10,661 nucleotides of DNA from the NCBI GenBank assembly GCA_031404155.1, contig JANNGZ010000490.1:1-10661 (forward strand), written 5' to 3'. The position numbers and the translations under genes are program-made. The notes below the pieces were generated by a model. The model saw nothing but the letters and a program-made list of their open reading frames with translations. It did no database searches and was not told the DNA's origin. This DNA comes from JANNGZ01 sp031404155. Lineage in GTDB: Bacteria; Pseudomonadota; Gammaproteobacteria; Burkholderiales; Burkholderiaceae_C. Positions 1 to 6,233 of this stretch are shown piece after piece. Each line of letters begins with the position of its first letter. The stretch's first letter is position 1.

Positions 1-359
1 ACCGCGATCCGCAACGGCGACGTCGATGGCCACGACGCGACGCAACGCGACGCCGCCTGGGCCTCGCTGATCGAGTCGCCGCTGCACCCCGAGTACCCGA
101 GCGCGCACTCGATTTGGCCGCCACGGTGGGCGCGCTGATCCAGGCCGACGTCGGCGCCGGCCCGATGCCGGTGCTGTCTACGAGCAGCCCGACCGTCAAG
201 GGCGCGACGCGGCGCTGGAACAGCGTCGATGCGTTCGTGCGCGGGGTTTCCGACGCGCGCGTCTGGGGTGGCATCCACTTCCGCAGCGCGACGCAGGCCG
301 GCGCGGCAATGGGCCAGCGTCTCGGCGGGTTGGCAGCGGAGCGGCTGCACGTGGACTGA
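1..359 (+). pseudogene. Vanadium-dependent haloperoxidase-like (PAP2-fold) gene, 3' part, frameshifted
   Basis: The gene is truncated by the left edge. Frame 1 (from base 1) reads TAIRNGD, then an SPLHPEYPSAHS stretch, and hits a stop at 136-138. The family's C-terminal part continues in frame 3, with LAATVGALI, VLSTSSPT, RRW and RVWGGIHFRSAT, ending at a TGA at 357-359. Adding one T to the TTT run at 113-115 restores a smooth AHS-ILAATVGAL reading. HPEYPSAH corresponds to the vanadate-binding PSGH-type motif. The R and H of RVWGGIH correspond to the later vanadate Arg and the apical His of vanadium haloperoxidases and acid phosphatases. Members are usually exported and either oxidise halides or act as phosphatases; which applies here cannot be told. 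The break may be a real recent mutation or a homopolymer sequencing error, since the residues on both sides look intact. Family call is fairly sure; activity is unknown. Confidence 0.72.
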
Positions 360-378
360 CGGCGCCCTCACCCCAAAC

Positions 379-434
379 CTCTCCCGCTGACACCGAAGGC
401 GCCAGCCTTCGGCTGCCGCGTGCGGGAAAGGGAG
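379..434. terminator. Nested hairpin between converging genes, possible bidirectional terminator
   Basis: A perfect 8-bp inverted repeat with a 4-nt loop (CCGAAGGC-gcca-GCCTTCGG, 393-412) sits inside an outer pairing of TCCCGC (382-387) with GCGGGA (422-427). It lies between the plus-strand haloperoxidase stop at 359 and the minus-strand esterase remnant ending at 443, where a two-way terminator would be expected. There is no clear T tract on either side. The flanking CCCTCACCCCAAACCTCTCCC resembles a dispersed intergenic repeat I have seen in Burkholderiales and related genomes, so it may be a repeat rather than a dedicated terminator. Confidence 0.45.
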
Positions 435-442
435 CAGGAGCC

Positions 443-668
443 TCAGCCCAGCACGCGCAGCAGCCAGCGGTTGAGATCGACGATCTCTTGCATGCTGAGG
501 CCCTGCTGGACCGGGTACTCATGCCACTCGACCGGCTGGCCGAGCGCGGCGAGTTGCAGCTGCGGCGCGATGAGAACGAAGTCGTTGCCGTCGGCGCCCA
601 GGCCGAGCAGCGACGATGCTGGCCTTCGAGTTCGGGCCGGCCTGCAGTTCGATGCTGTCGAGGCTCAT
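443..668 (-). pseudogene. Remnant of phospholipase/carboxylesterase (Abhydrolase_2 family)
   Basis: On the minus strand, ATG at 668-666 opens MSLDSIELQAGPNSKASIV, a typical N-terminus of this family. The next expected element, WLHGLGADGNDFVPIVPQL, appears one frame over (from base 610) as LLGLGADGNDFVLIAPQL, consistent with a 2-nt deletion that removed most of the Trp codon. The text then jumps directly to the family C-terminus, LAALGQPVEWHEYP and QEIVDLNRWLLRVLG, ending at TGA 445-443. Intact members are about 220 aa. Here roughly 150 residues, including the nucleophile GFSQGG region and the catalytic Asp, are gone. The catalytic His that should follow WHEYP (about PMxHS) reads QQ instead. 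Only about 75 codons remain and no convincing RBS is seen. It cannot encode an active hydrolase and is best read as a decaying gene. Confidence 0.8.
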
Positions 669-690
669 GCCCCGATGGGAAGCGCGTGAC

Positions 691-729
691 TCAGTCCGGC
701 ACGACGGTGGTGGCCTTGATGCACTTCAT
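691..729 (-). CDS. Tiny 12-codon ORF coupled to the CoA ligase stop
   Basis: ATG at 729-727 overlaps the TGA stop of the CoA-ligase gene (728-726) as ATGA, the usual layout for translational coupling. It encodes MKCIKATTVVPD and stops at 693-691. I do not recognise the peptide. It could be a genuine microprotein, a chance ORF, or the surviving start of a former downstream gene whose body was deleted. The adjacent esterase remnant (443-668) shows that this side of the locus has suffered deletions. No separate RBS is evident, though the end of the ligase gene would serve for coupling. Confidence 0.25.
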   Translation of the reverse strand: MKCIKATTVVPD

Positions 730-2363
730 GACTGGCGCAGCTTGAAGCGCTGCAGCTTGCCGTTCTCGGTGCGCGGCAACTCGCTGCGGAACTCGATCGC
801 GCGCGGGTACTTGTACGGCGCGATCGTCGCCTTGACGAACTCCTGCAGCATGCGGGCCATCGTGTCGTCGCCGCCGTGGCCCGGCTTCAGCACGACACAC
901 GCTTTGACGATCTGGCCGCGCTGCTCGTCAGGCATACCGACGACGCCGCAGTCGGCCACCGCCGGGTGCAGCAGCAGCGCGCTCTCCACCTCGGGCCCGG
1001 CGATGTTGTAGCCGCCGCTGACGATCATGTCGTCGGTGCGCGCCTGGTACACAAACTGGCCGTCGTCGTCGACCAGGTAGGCGTCGCCGGTCATGTTCCA
1101 GCCATTTTGCACATAGACCGTCTGGCGTTCGTCGGCCAGGTATTTGCAGCCGGTAGGCCCCTTCACCGCAAGGCGGCCCACCGTGCCGCGCGGCGCCGGC
1201 TGGCCGGCTTCGTCGAGCACGCAGGCGGTGTAGCCCGGTACAGGCTGGCCGGTGGCGCCCGGCTTCGCATGTGCCTCGTCGGCCGAGATAAAGATGTGGA
1301 ACATCTCGGTCGAGCCGATGCCGTCGATGATCTGGATGCCACTGGCCTCGCGCCACAAGGCACGCGTGGCGGCGGGCAGCGCCTCGCCGGCCGAGACACA
1401 TTTGCGCAGGCTCGACACATCGTGCTGGGGCACCAGGGGCGCCATCGCGCGGTACGAGGTGGGCGCGGTGACACACACCGTCGCGCGGTGCTTTGCAATC
1501 GCCGGCAGCAGCATGTCGGGCGCCACTTTCTCGAGCAACACGGTCGAGGCGCCGATCGACAGCGGAAACACGAGCAGCCCACCGAGCCCGAAGGTGAATG
1601 CCAACGGCGGGCTGCCGATGAACACATCGTCCGCGGTGGCGCGCAGCACATGCGGCGGCCAGCAAGCACACGCGGCCATCAGGTCGCGATGGAAATGCAT
1701 GGTGCCCTTCGGCTGCCCGGTGGTGCCCGAAGTGAAGGCCATCACGCAGACATCGTCGGCCGCGGTATCGATGAATTTGAACTCGCCGCGCTTGCCGGCC
1801 ATCGCCGCTTCGAGCGAGCGCTCTCCCCTGTCGCCGTTGAAGTGCCGCACCTGGCGCATCGTCGGGCAGTCGGGGCGCGCGATCTCGAGTTCCTCGGCCA
1901 GCCTTGCGTCGCACAGTGCATGGCTCACCTCGGCCTTGTGCACGATCGGCAGCAGGTCCCGCGCCCGCAGCAAGGGCATGCTGCCCACCGCTATGCCGCC
2001 GGCCTTGACCACGCCGAGCCAGCAAGCCGCGAGCATCGGCGAATTGGCGCCGCGCAGCAGCACCCGGTGGCCCGGCACCAAGCCCATGTCCTCGACCAGC
2101 ACCTGGGCGATGCGATCAGCGTGATGCTGCAACTCGCGGTAGCTCCAGCGCTGGCCGTCGGCCCCGATGACGCTGGCGCGATCACCCTGGCCCTGCTCCA
2201 CCCGGCGGTCGAGCAACTCGTGCGCCGCGTTCACGCGCTCGGGAAACTTCAGCTCGGGAAAGTCGAAGCGCAACTCGGGCCACTGGCCCGGCGGCGGCAG
2301 GCGGTCACGCGCAAAGGTGTCGATGTGCGCGCTGCGGCTGAGGCGGGGGCTGTGCTCGGGCAT
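726..2363 (-). CDS. abmG: 2-aminobenzoate (anthranilate)-CoA ligase, AMP-forming
   Basis: This 545-aa member of the acyl-CoA synthetase (ANL) superfamily belongs to the benzoate-CoA ligase branch. It should activate anthranilate with ATP and CoA to 2-aminobenzoyl-CoA, AMP and PPi in the cytoplasm. Visible motifs are the P-loop TSGTTGQPKG (211-220), IDGIGSTEM (346-354), GWNMTGD (421-427), the hinge region ARTDDMIVSGGYNI (441-454), and the C-terminal PRTENGKLQR with catalytic Lys536. Length is normal. The N-terminal LPPPGQWPEL followed by FPERVNAAHELLD is typical of proteins annotated as 2-aminobenzoate-CoA ligase. The start at 2363 is supported by AGGAG six bases upstream. Divergence from kynU-kynA, whose product is anthranilate, supports this substrate over plain benzoate, but the specificity is inferred from context. 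Expression probably depends on the shared operator 50 bp upstream. The name follows the abm genes of Azoarcus evansii. Confidence 0.87.
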   Translation of the reverse strand: MPEHSPRLSRSAHIDTFARDRLPPPGQWPELRFDFPELKFPERVNAAHELLDRRVEQGQGDRASVIGADGQRWSYRELQHHADRIAQVLVEDMGLVPGHRVLLRGANSPMLAACWLGVVKAGGIAVGSMPLLRARDLLPIVHKAEVSHALCDARLAEELEIARPDCPTMRQVRHFNGDRGERSLEAAMAGKRGEFKFIDTAADDVCVMAFTSGTTGQPKGTMHFHRDLMAACACWPPHVLRATADDVFIGSPPLAFTFGLGGLLVFPLSIGASTVLLEKVAPDMLLPAIAKHRATVCVTAPTSYRAMAPLVPQHDVSSLRKCVSAGEALPAATRALWREASGIQIIDGIGSTEMFHIFISADEAHAKPGATGQPVPGYTACVLDEAGQPAPRGTVGRLAVKGPTGCKYLADERQTVYVQNGWNMTGDAYLVDDDGQFVYQARTDDMIVSGGYNIAGPEVESALLLHPAVADCGVVGMPDEQRGQIVKACVVLKPGHGGDDTMARMLQEFVKATIAPYKYPRAIEFRSELPRTENGKLQRFKLRQS

Positions 2364-2571
2364 CGTGGGCTCCTGCTCCGGCGCTGTGGCGAGCGACGGG
2401 CGCGGTACGATAATACTTTATCTCTAAAGTATCTTGGCGCTCACCGGCGCTGCCGTTCGGTGCTCGCCATGGCCCGTCAGCGCGTGTCCGTGCCGGCCGG
2501 CACCTATCATCCCCCGGCGGCCGGGTGCGCCCGCGGCGCGAACCCCGGCCCTCCTTGAGCTGAGCCCATTG
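2364..2571. promoter_or_regulatory. Divergent control region between the CoA ligase and kynU
   Basis: This 208-bp intergenic region must hold promoters for both directions. The only AT-rich patch is about 2405-2435. It contains GATAAT (2409-2414), a 5/6 match to a plus-strand -10 box, and TATTAT on the minus strand (2415-2410), also 5/6. I could not find a convincing -35 for either, which is compatible with a weak or activator-dependent promoter. The ligase side has a short leader of about 40 nt. The kynU side has a leader of about 130-150 nt that includes a 14-bp palindrome, GTGCCGGCCGGCAC (2490-2503), and a small CCCGG/CCGGG hairpin near 2513-2525. No riboswitch class is recognised in the leader. 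Confidence 0.55.
2413..2432. promoter_or_regulatory. Perfect 8-4-8 inverted repeat, probable operator
   Basis: The sequence ATACTTTA-TCTC-TAAAGTAT is a perfect inverted repeat with a 4-bp spacer in an otherwise about 70% GC region. It overlaps or abuts the -10-like hexamers of both divergent promoters, so a bound dimer could block both. The size and AT-rich arms resemble operators of MarR-type regulators of aromatic catabolism. Lrp-type KynR controls kyn genes in some bacteria and is an alternative. No regulator gene is present in the window, so the cognate protein is unknown. Confidence 0.65.
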
Positions 2572-3870
2572 ATGACCACCCGAACCGACTGCCAGGCACT
2601 CGACGCCGCCGACCCCCTCGCCACCCTGCGCGAGCAATTCACGCTGCCCGCCGACGTGATCTACCTCGACGGCAATTCGCTCGGCGCGATGCCCGCGGCC
2701 ACGCCAGGGCGTGTCGCCGAGGTGGTGCGGCACGAATGGGGCACCGACCTGATCAAGAGCTGGAACAAGGCCGGCTGGATGACGCTGCCGCAGCGCCTGG
2801 GCGACAAGATCGCGTGGCTCGTGGGGGCCGGTGCGGGCGAACTGGTGGTGGCGGACTCGACCTCGGTGAACCTGTTCAAGGTGCTCAGCGCCGCGTTGAA
2901 CATCAGCCAAGCCGATTCGCCCGCGCGGCGCGTGATCGTTTCGGAGCGCAGCAACTTCCCGACTGACCTGTACATCGCCGAGTCGCTGGCTCGCGAGCGC
3001 GGCTTCGAGCTGGTGCTGGTGGACGAAACGCAAATCGCGCCGCGCTTGCGCGAGGACGTGGCGGTGCTGATGCTGACCCACGTGAACTACCGCACCGGCC
3101 GCATGCACGACATGGCGGCACTCAGCCGCGCCGCGCACGCCGCGGGTGCGTTGGTGGTTTGGGACCTGGCGCATTCGGCCGGCGCGGTGCCGGTGAATCT
3201 GAAAGGCAGTGGTCCTGAGGAAGAGGCTGCGGATTTTGCCGTCGGCTGCGGCTACAAGTACCTCAATGGCGGGCCCGGCGCTCCGGCCTTCGTGTGGGTC
3301 AACCCGATACACACCGACCGCTTCCGGCAGCCGCTGTCGGGTTGGCATGGGCACGCGTCGCCCTTCGAGTTCACACCCGGCTACCAGCCGGCGGCCGGCA
3401 TCACCCGTTTCCTCTGCGGCACGCCACCGCTGCTCTCGATGGCCGCGCTCGAGTGTGGTGTCGACACGCTTCTCGCCACCGAGCCGCTCGGGGGCATGGC
3501 CGCGCTGCGCCGCAAGTCGCTGGCGTTGACACGCAGCTTCGTTGAACTGGTCGAAGCACGCTGCGCCGGCCACGGCTTGGCGGTGGTGACACCGATGTAC
3601 GATGCGCTTCGGGGCAGCCAGGTCTGCCTGGCGCGCGCCGAGGGCGCCTACGCGATCGTGCAGGCGCTGATCGCGCGCGGCGTGATCGGCGACTTCCGCG
3701 CCGGCGACCCGGCGCACCCGAGCGACACGCGCGACATCCTGCGCTTCGGCTTCACCCCGCTCACCCTGCGCTTCGTCGATGTGTGGGACGCGGTAGAACA
3801 CCTGAAGCAGGCGCTCGAATCGGACGAGTGGCGCGAAGCGCGCTTCAACCAGCGGGCCGCGGTGACATGA
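2572..3870 (+). CDS. kynU: Kynureninase
   Basis: This 432-aa PLP enzyme of the fold-type I aminotransferase superfamily hydrolyses L-kynurenine to anthranilate and L-alanine in the cytoplasm. Visible features are YLDGNSLG (31-38) near the N-terminus, WDLAHSAGAVPV (197-208) with the PLP-pyridine Asp198, GCGYKYLNGGPGAPAF (225-240) with the PLP Schiff-base Lys229, and GTPPLLSMAALE (283-294). The length is standard. I chose ATG 2572 because MTTRTDC, then PLATLREQF, matches where homologues begin. The frame stays open upstream to 2434, but that part is Pro/Arg-rich and not family-like. The RBS is weak (a GAG-rich CTTGAGCTGAG stretch). Its TGA overlaps the kynA ATG, giving a kynU-kynA operon. The loop just before the PLP lysine (about residues 211-220) is a few residues longer than I expect, acidic, and locally poorer in GC. 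Confidence 0.95.
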   Translation: MTTRTDCQALDAADPLATLREQFTLPADVIYLDGNSLGAMPAATPGRVAEVVRHEWGTDLIKSWNKAGWMTLPQRLGDKIAWLVGAGAGELVVADSTSVNLFKVLSAALNISQADSPARRVIVSERSNFPTDLYIAESLARERGFELVLVDETQIAPRLREDVAVLMLTHVNYRTGRMHDMAALSRAAHAAGALVVWDLAHSAGAVPVNLKGSGPEEEAADFAVGCGYKYLNGGPGAPAFVWVNPIHTDRFRQPLSGWHGHASPFEFTPGYQPAAGITRFLCGTPPLLSMAALECGVDTLLATEPLGGMAALRRKSLALTRSFVELVEARCAGHGLAVVTPMYDALRGSQVCLARAEGAYAIVQALIARGVIGDFRAGDPAHPSDTRDILRFGFTPLTLRFVDVWDAVEHLKQALESDEWREARFNQRAAVT

Positions 3871-4763
3871 ACGCGGCTACGGGCAGCGACCGCGGCGGCA
3901 CCATGAGCAGCGACACGGGTTCCGAACAGATCGTTCGCGACGAAGGTGCGCTGACCGACTTTTCGGCCGACATGAGCTACGGCGACTACCTGCACCTGGA
4001 CGCCCTGCTCAGCGCCCAGCACCCGCGCTCGCCCGACCACAACGAGATGCTGTTCATCGTGCAGCATCAAACCTCCGAGTTGTGGATGAAGCTGATGCTT
4101 CACGAGCTCGACGCGGCGATCGCCTGTGTGGCCACCGACGACCTCGGCAGCGCCTTCAAGATGCTGGCGCGGGTGAGCAAGATCATGGAGCAGCTGGTGC
4201 ACGCCTGGGACGTGCTGGCCACGATGACACCGCCCGAGTACAGCGCGATCCGCCCCTACCTGGCCAGCAGCAGCGGCTTCCAGAGTTGGCAATACCGCTG
4301 CATCGAATTCCGCCTCGGCAACAAGAATGCGGAGATGCTCAAACCGCACCTGCACAGCCCCGCGCGGCTTGCGCTGGTGGACGCGGCCTACCGCGCGCCT
4401 TCTCTCTACGACGAGGCGCTGCGCCTGCTCTCGCGCCGCGGCCTGGCCGTGCCGGCCACGCACAGCCACACAAGCACGCAGCGCGACTGGACTCAACCCT
4501 ACGTAGCCAGCGACGCGGTCGAACAGGCCTGGTTGGTTGTGTACCGCGCGCCCAAAACCCATTGGGACCTGTACCAGCTCGGCGAAGAACTCACCGACCT
4601 CGAAGACACCTTCCGCCTCTGGCGCTTCCGCCATGTGACCACGGTGGAACGCATCATCGGCTTCAAGCGCGGCACCGGCGGCACCAGCGGTGTGGACTAT
4701 CTGCGCAAGATGCTCGACGTGGTGCTCTTTCCCGAGATCTGGAAGCTGCGCACCAACCTCTGA
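3867..4763 (+). CDS. kynA: Tryptophan 2,3-dioxygenase
   Basis: This 298-aa haem dioxygenase opens the tryptophan indole ring with O2 to give N-formylkynurenine, the first step of the kynurenine pathway. Family landmarks are SYGDYLHLDALLSAQ (37-51), FIVQHQTSELWMK (63-75) with the active-site His67, WQYRCIEFRLGNKN (141-154), and RFRHVTTVERIIGFKRG (253-269) with the proximal haem ligand His256, followed by GTGGTSGV. The protein works as a tetramer in known bacterial members. ATG 3867 overlaps the kynU stop as ATGA and is preferred for coupling. An alternative ATG at 3903 would remove 12 low-complexity residues and is closer to the usual length of about 280 aa. Neither has a strong RBS. Kynurenine formamidase, which acts between this enzyme and kynureninase, is not in the window. 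Confidence 0.95.
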   Translation: MNAATGSDRGGTMSSDTGSEQIVRDEGALTDFSADMSYGDYLHLDALLSAQHPRSPDHNEMLFIVQHQTSELWMKLMLHELDAAIACVATDDLGSAFKMLARVSKIMEQLVHAWDVLATMTPPEYSAIRPYLASSSGFQSWQYRCIEFRLGNKNAEMLKPHLHSPARLALVDAAYRAPSLYDEALRLLSRRGLAVPATHSHTSTQRDWTQPYVASDAVEQAWLVVYRAPKTHWDLYQLGEELTDLEDTFRLWRFRHVTTVERIIGFKRGTGGTSGVDYLRKMLDVVLFPEIWKLRTNL

Positions 4764-4769
4764 AGAGAT

Positions 4770-4840
4770 GACCACCCCCACGCTTGTTGCTGCGCACCTG
4801 CGCTGCCCCCCGGGGGGGCGCAGTCCGCCTTGGGGCGGCC
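4770..4840. repeat. GC-rich double-hairpin intergenic repeat, possibly a terminator
   Basis: The 105-bp gap after kynA is almost filled by two adjacent hairpins. The first (4798-4823) pairs CTGCGC plus a C run with a G run plus GCGCAG, with a small bulge. The second (4825-4838) is CCGCC-TTGG-GGCGG. The preceding ACCACCCCCACGCTTGTTGC together with these hairpins resembles a repeat found many times between genes in Burkholderiales genomes; this is from memory and not checked. There is no T tract, so classical intrinsic termination is uncertain. The structure may still separate the kyn operon from the TAXI gene. Confidence 0.6.
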
Positions 4841-4868
4841 CGGCGTCGGACTGAGGAGCGCCCAACCC

Positions 4869-6233
4869 ATGCCTCTGCCCCGATTCCTTCGCAGCGCCCT
4901 GCTGTCGATCCGCGAAATGATCGTCGCGGCCGGGCCGCTGGTGTTCGTCGGCATTGCCGCGGTGGTGGTCGCCTACCAGATGCTCGACCCCACGCCGCCG
5001 ACGCGTGTGGTGCTGGCCACCGGCCCCGAGCAGAGCGCGTACGCCGAGTTCGGCAAGCGTTACGCCGAGCTGCTGCGGGTGCACGGCATCACGGTGGCGC
5101 TGAAGCACACCCAGGGCGCGGCGGAAAACCTGGCGCTGCTGCGCAACGCCGACTCGGGCATCGACCTGGCGTTTGTGCAAGGCGGCTCGGGTGACGTCAA
5201 GCCCGGCGACGAAGAGCCCGACGCCGCGCAGGGGTCCGGGCTGGTGTCCCTCGGCAGCCTGTTCTACGAACCGGTGTGGCTGTTTTACCGCGACGACGCA
5301 GCGCGGCGCCGGCTGCCGGCCAGCAACAAAACACGCACGCTGGACGCGCTCAGCCAGCTCGCGGGCTGGAAGCTCAATGTCGGCGAAGCCGGCAGCGGCG
5401 TGCCCAACCTGATGGCGCGCATCTTCGAGGCCAACGGCATCGACGCGGCGACGATTCAACTCTCGCGCCAGGCCACCACGCCCGCGGTGGTGGCGCTGCT
5501 GGCTGGCGAGCTCGACGCGCTGGTGTTCGCCTCGGCGCCCGAGTCGGCCATGGTGCAGATGCTGCTGCGCACGCCGGGCATGCGGCTCTTTGACTTTGCA
5601 CAGGCCGAGGCCTACTCGCGCCGCTTCAGCTTCATGAGCGCGGTGACACTGCCGCGTGGCGTCGTGGACCTGGCCGCCGACGTGCCGGCACGCGACCTGC
5701 GCCTGGTGGCACCCACCGCCACGCTGGTGGCACGCAGAACGATGCACCCGGCGCTGATCCAGCTCTTTGTGCAGACCGCCCAAGGCGTGCACGGCGGCCC
5801 GGGCTGGTTCCAGCGCAAGGGCGACTTTCCCTCGCCGGCCAACACCGAGCGGCCGCTGGCCAAGGAGGCCGAGCGCTTCTACCGCGGCGGCCCGCCCTTC
5901 CTGCAACGCTACCTGCCGTTCTGGCTCGCCAACCTGATCGACCGCATGTGGCTGGTGCTGATCTCGATCGTGGCCGTTCTGATCCCGCTGGCGCGTGTGG
6001 TGCCGCCGATCTATGAGCACCGCATCCGCTCGCGCATCTTTCGCTGGTACGGGCAGTTGCGCGAAATCGAGGACGACCAGCCGCGCAAGCCGGCCGAGGA
6101 GTTGCTCAAACGCCTGGACGAGATCGACCGCCATGTCGGGCGCATCCATGTGCCGCTGAGCTACGCCGACGAGCTGTATTCGCTGCGCGGGCACATCCAG
6201 TTGGTGCGGCGAAGGTTAAGCTCGTCACCATGA
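4869..6233 (+). CDS. TAXI-family TRAP solute-binding protein, membrane-anchored, no permease nearby
   Basis: This 454-aa protein begins with an N-terminal membrane segment (about 18-38). A TAXI-type periplasmic binding domain follows: RVVLATGPEQSAYAEFGKRYAELL (46-69), LALLRNADSGIDLAFVQGG (88-106), EPVWLFY (134-140), GEAGSGVPNLM (172-182) and LSRQATTPAVVALLAGELDALV (198-219). A second hydrophobic segment follows (about 359-379). The tail (380-454) is charged and probably cytoplasmic and helical, with LREIEDD and ELLKRLDEIDRHV. TAXI proteins normally deliver ligands such as glutamate or other carboxylates to a TRAP permease. No DctQ/DctM-like gene is seen here, and anchoring at both ends is unlike a freely diffusing binding protein. 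Start ATG 4869 has GAGGAG ten bases upstream. The stop overlaps the next start as ATGA. The ligand is unknown, and a sensing or scaffold role is possible. Confidence 0.8.
   Translation: MPLPRFLRSALLSIREMIVAAGPLVFVGIAAVVVAYQMLDPTPPTRVVLATGPEQSAYAEFGKRYAELLRVHGITVALKHTQGAAENLALLRNADSGIDLAFVQGGSGDVKPGDEEPDAAQGSGLVSLGSLFYEPVWLFYRDDAARRRLPASNKTRTLDALSQLAGWKLNVGEAGSGVPNLMARIFEANGIDAATIQLSRQATTPAVVALLAGELDALVFASAPESAMVQMLLRTPGMRLFDFAQAEAYSRRFSFMSAVTLPRGVVDLAADVPARDLRLVAPTATLVARRTMHPALIQLFVQTAQGVHGGPGWFQRKGDFPSPANTERPLAKEAERFYRGGPPFLQRYLPFWLANLIDRMWLVLISIVAVLIPLARVVPPIYEHRIRSRIFRWYGQLREIEDDQPRKPAEELLKRLDEIDRHVGRIHVPLSYADELYSLRGHIQLVRRRLSSSP

Noticed and set aside
420..745. Overlapping plus-strand open frames between 420 and 1011
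   Set aside because: They run opposite the esterase remnant and the ligase 3' end and have no recognisable protein content or RBS.
876..2558. A 560-codon plus-strand open frame opposite the CoA ligase
   Set aside because: It has an Arg/His/Ala-rich composition without motifs, while the opposite strand encodes a full AMP-forming ligase with all core motifs.
2434..2571. N-terminal extension of kynureninase from the TTG at 2434
   Set aside because: The added 46 residues are Pro/Arg/Ala-rich and overlap the control region. Family similarity starts right after ATG 2572.
3648..6194. An 848-codon open frame on the minus strand across kynU, kynA and the TAXI gene
   Set aside because: Its product is rich in His, Gln, Arg and Gly with no domain, and it lies antisense to three well-supported genes. 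Long antisense frames are expected at this GC content.
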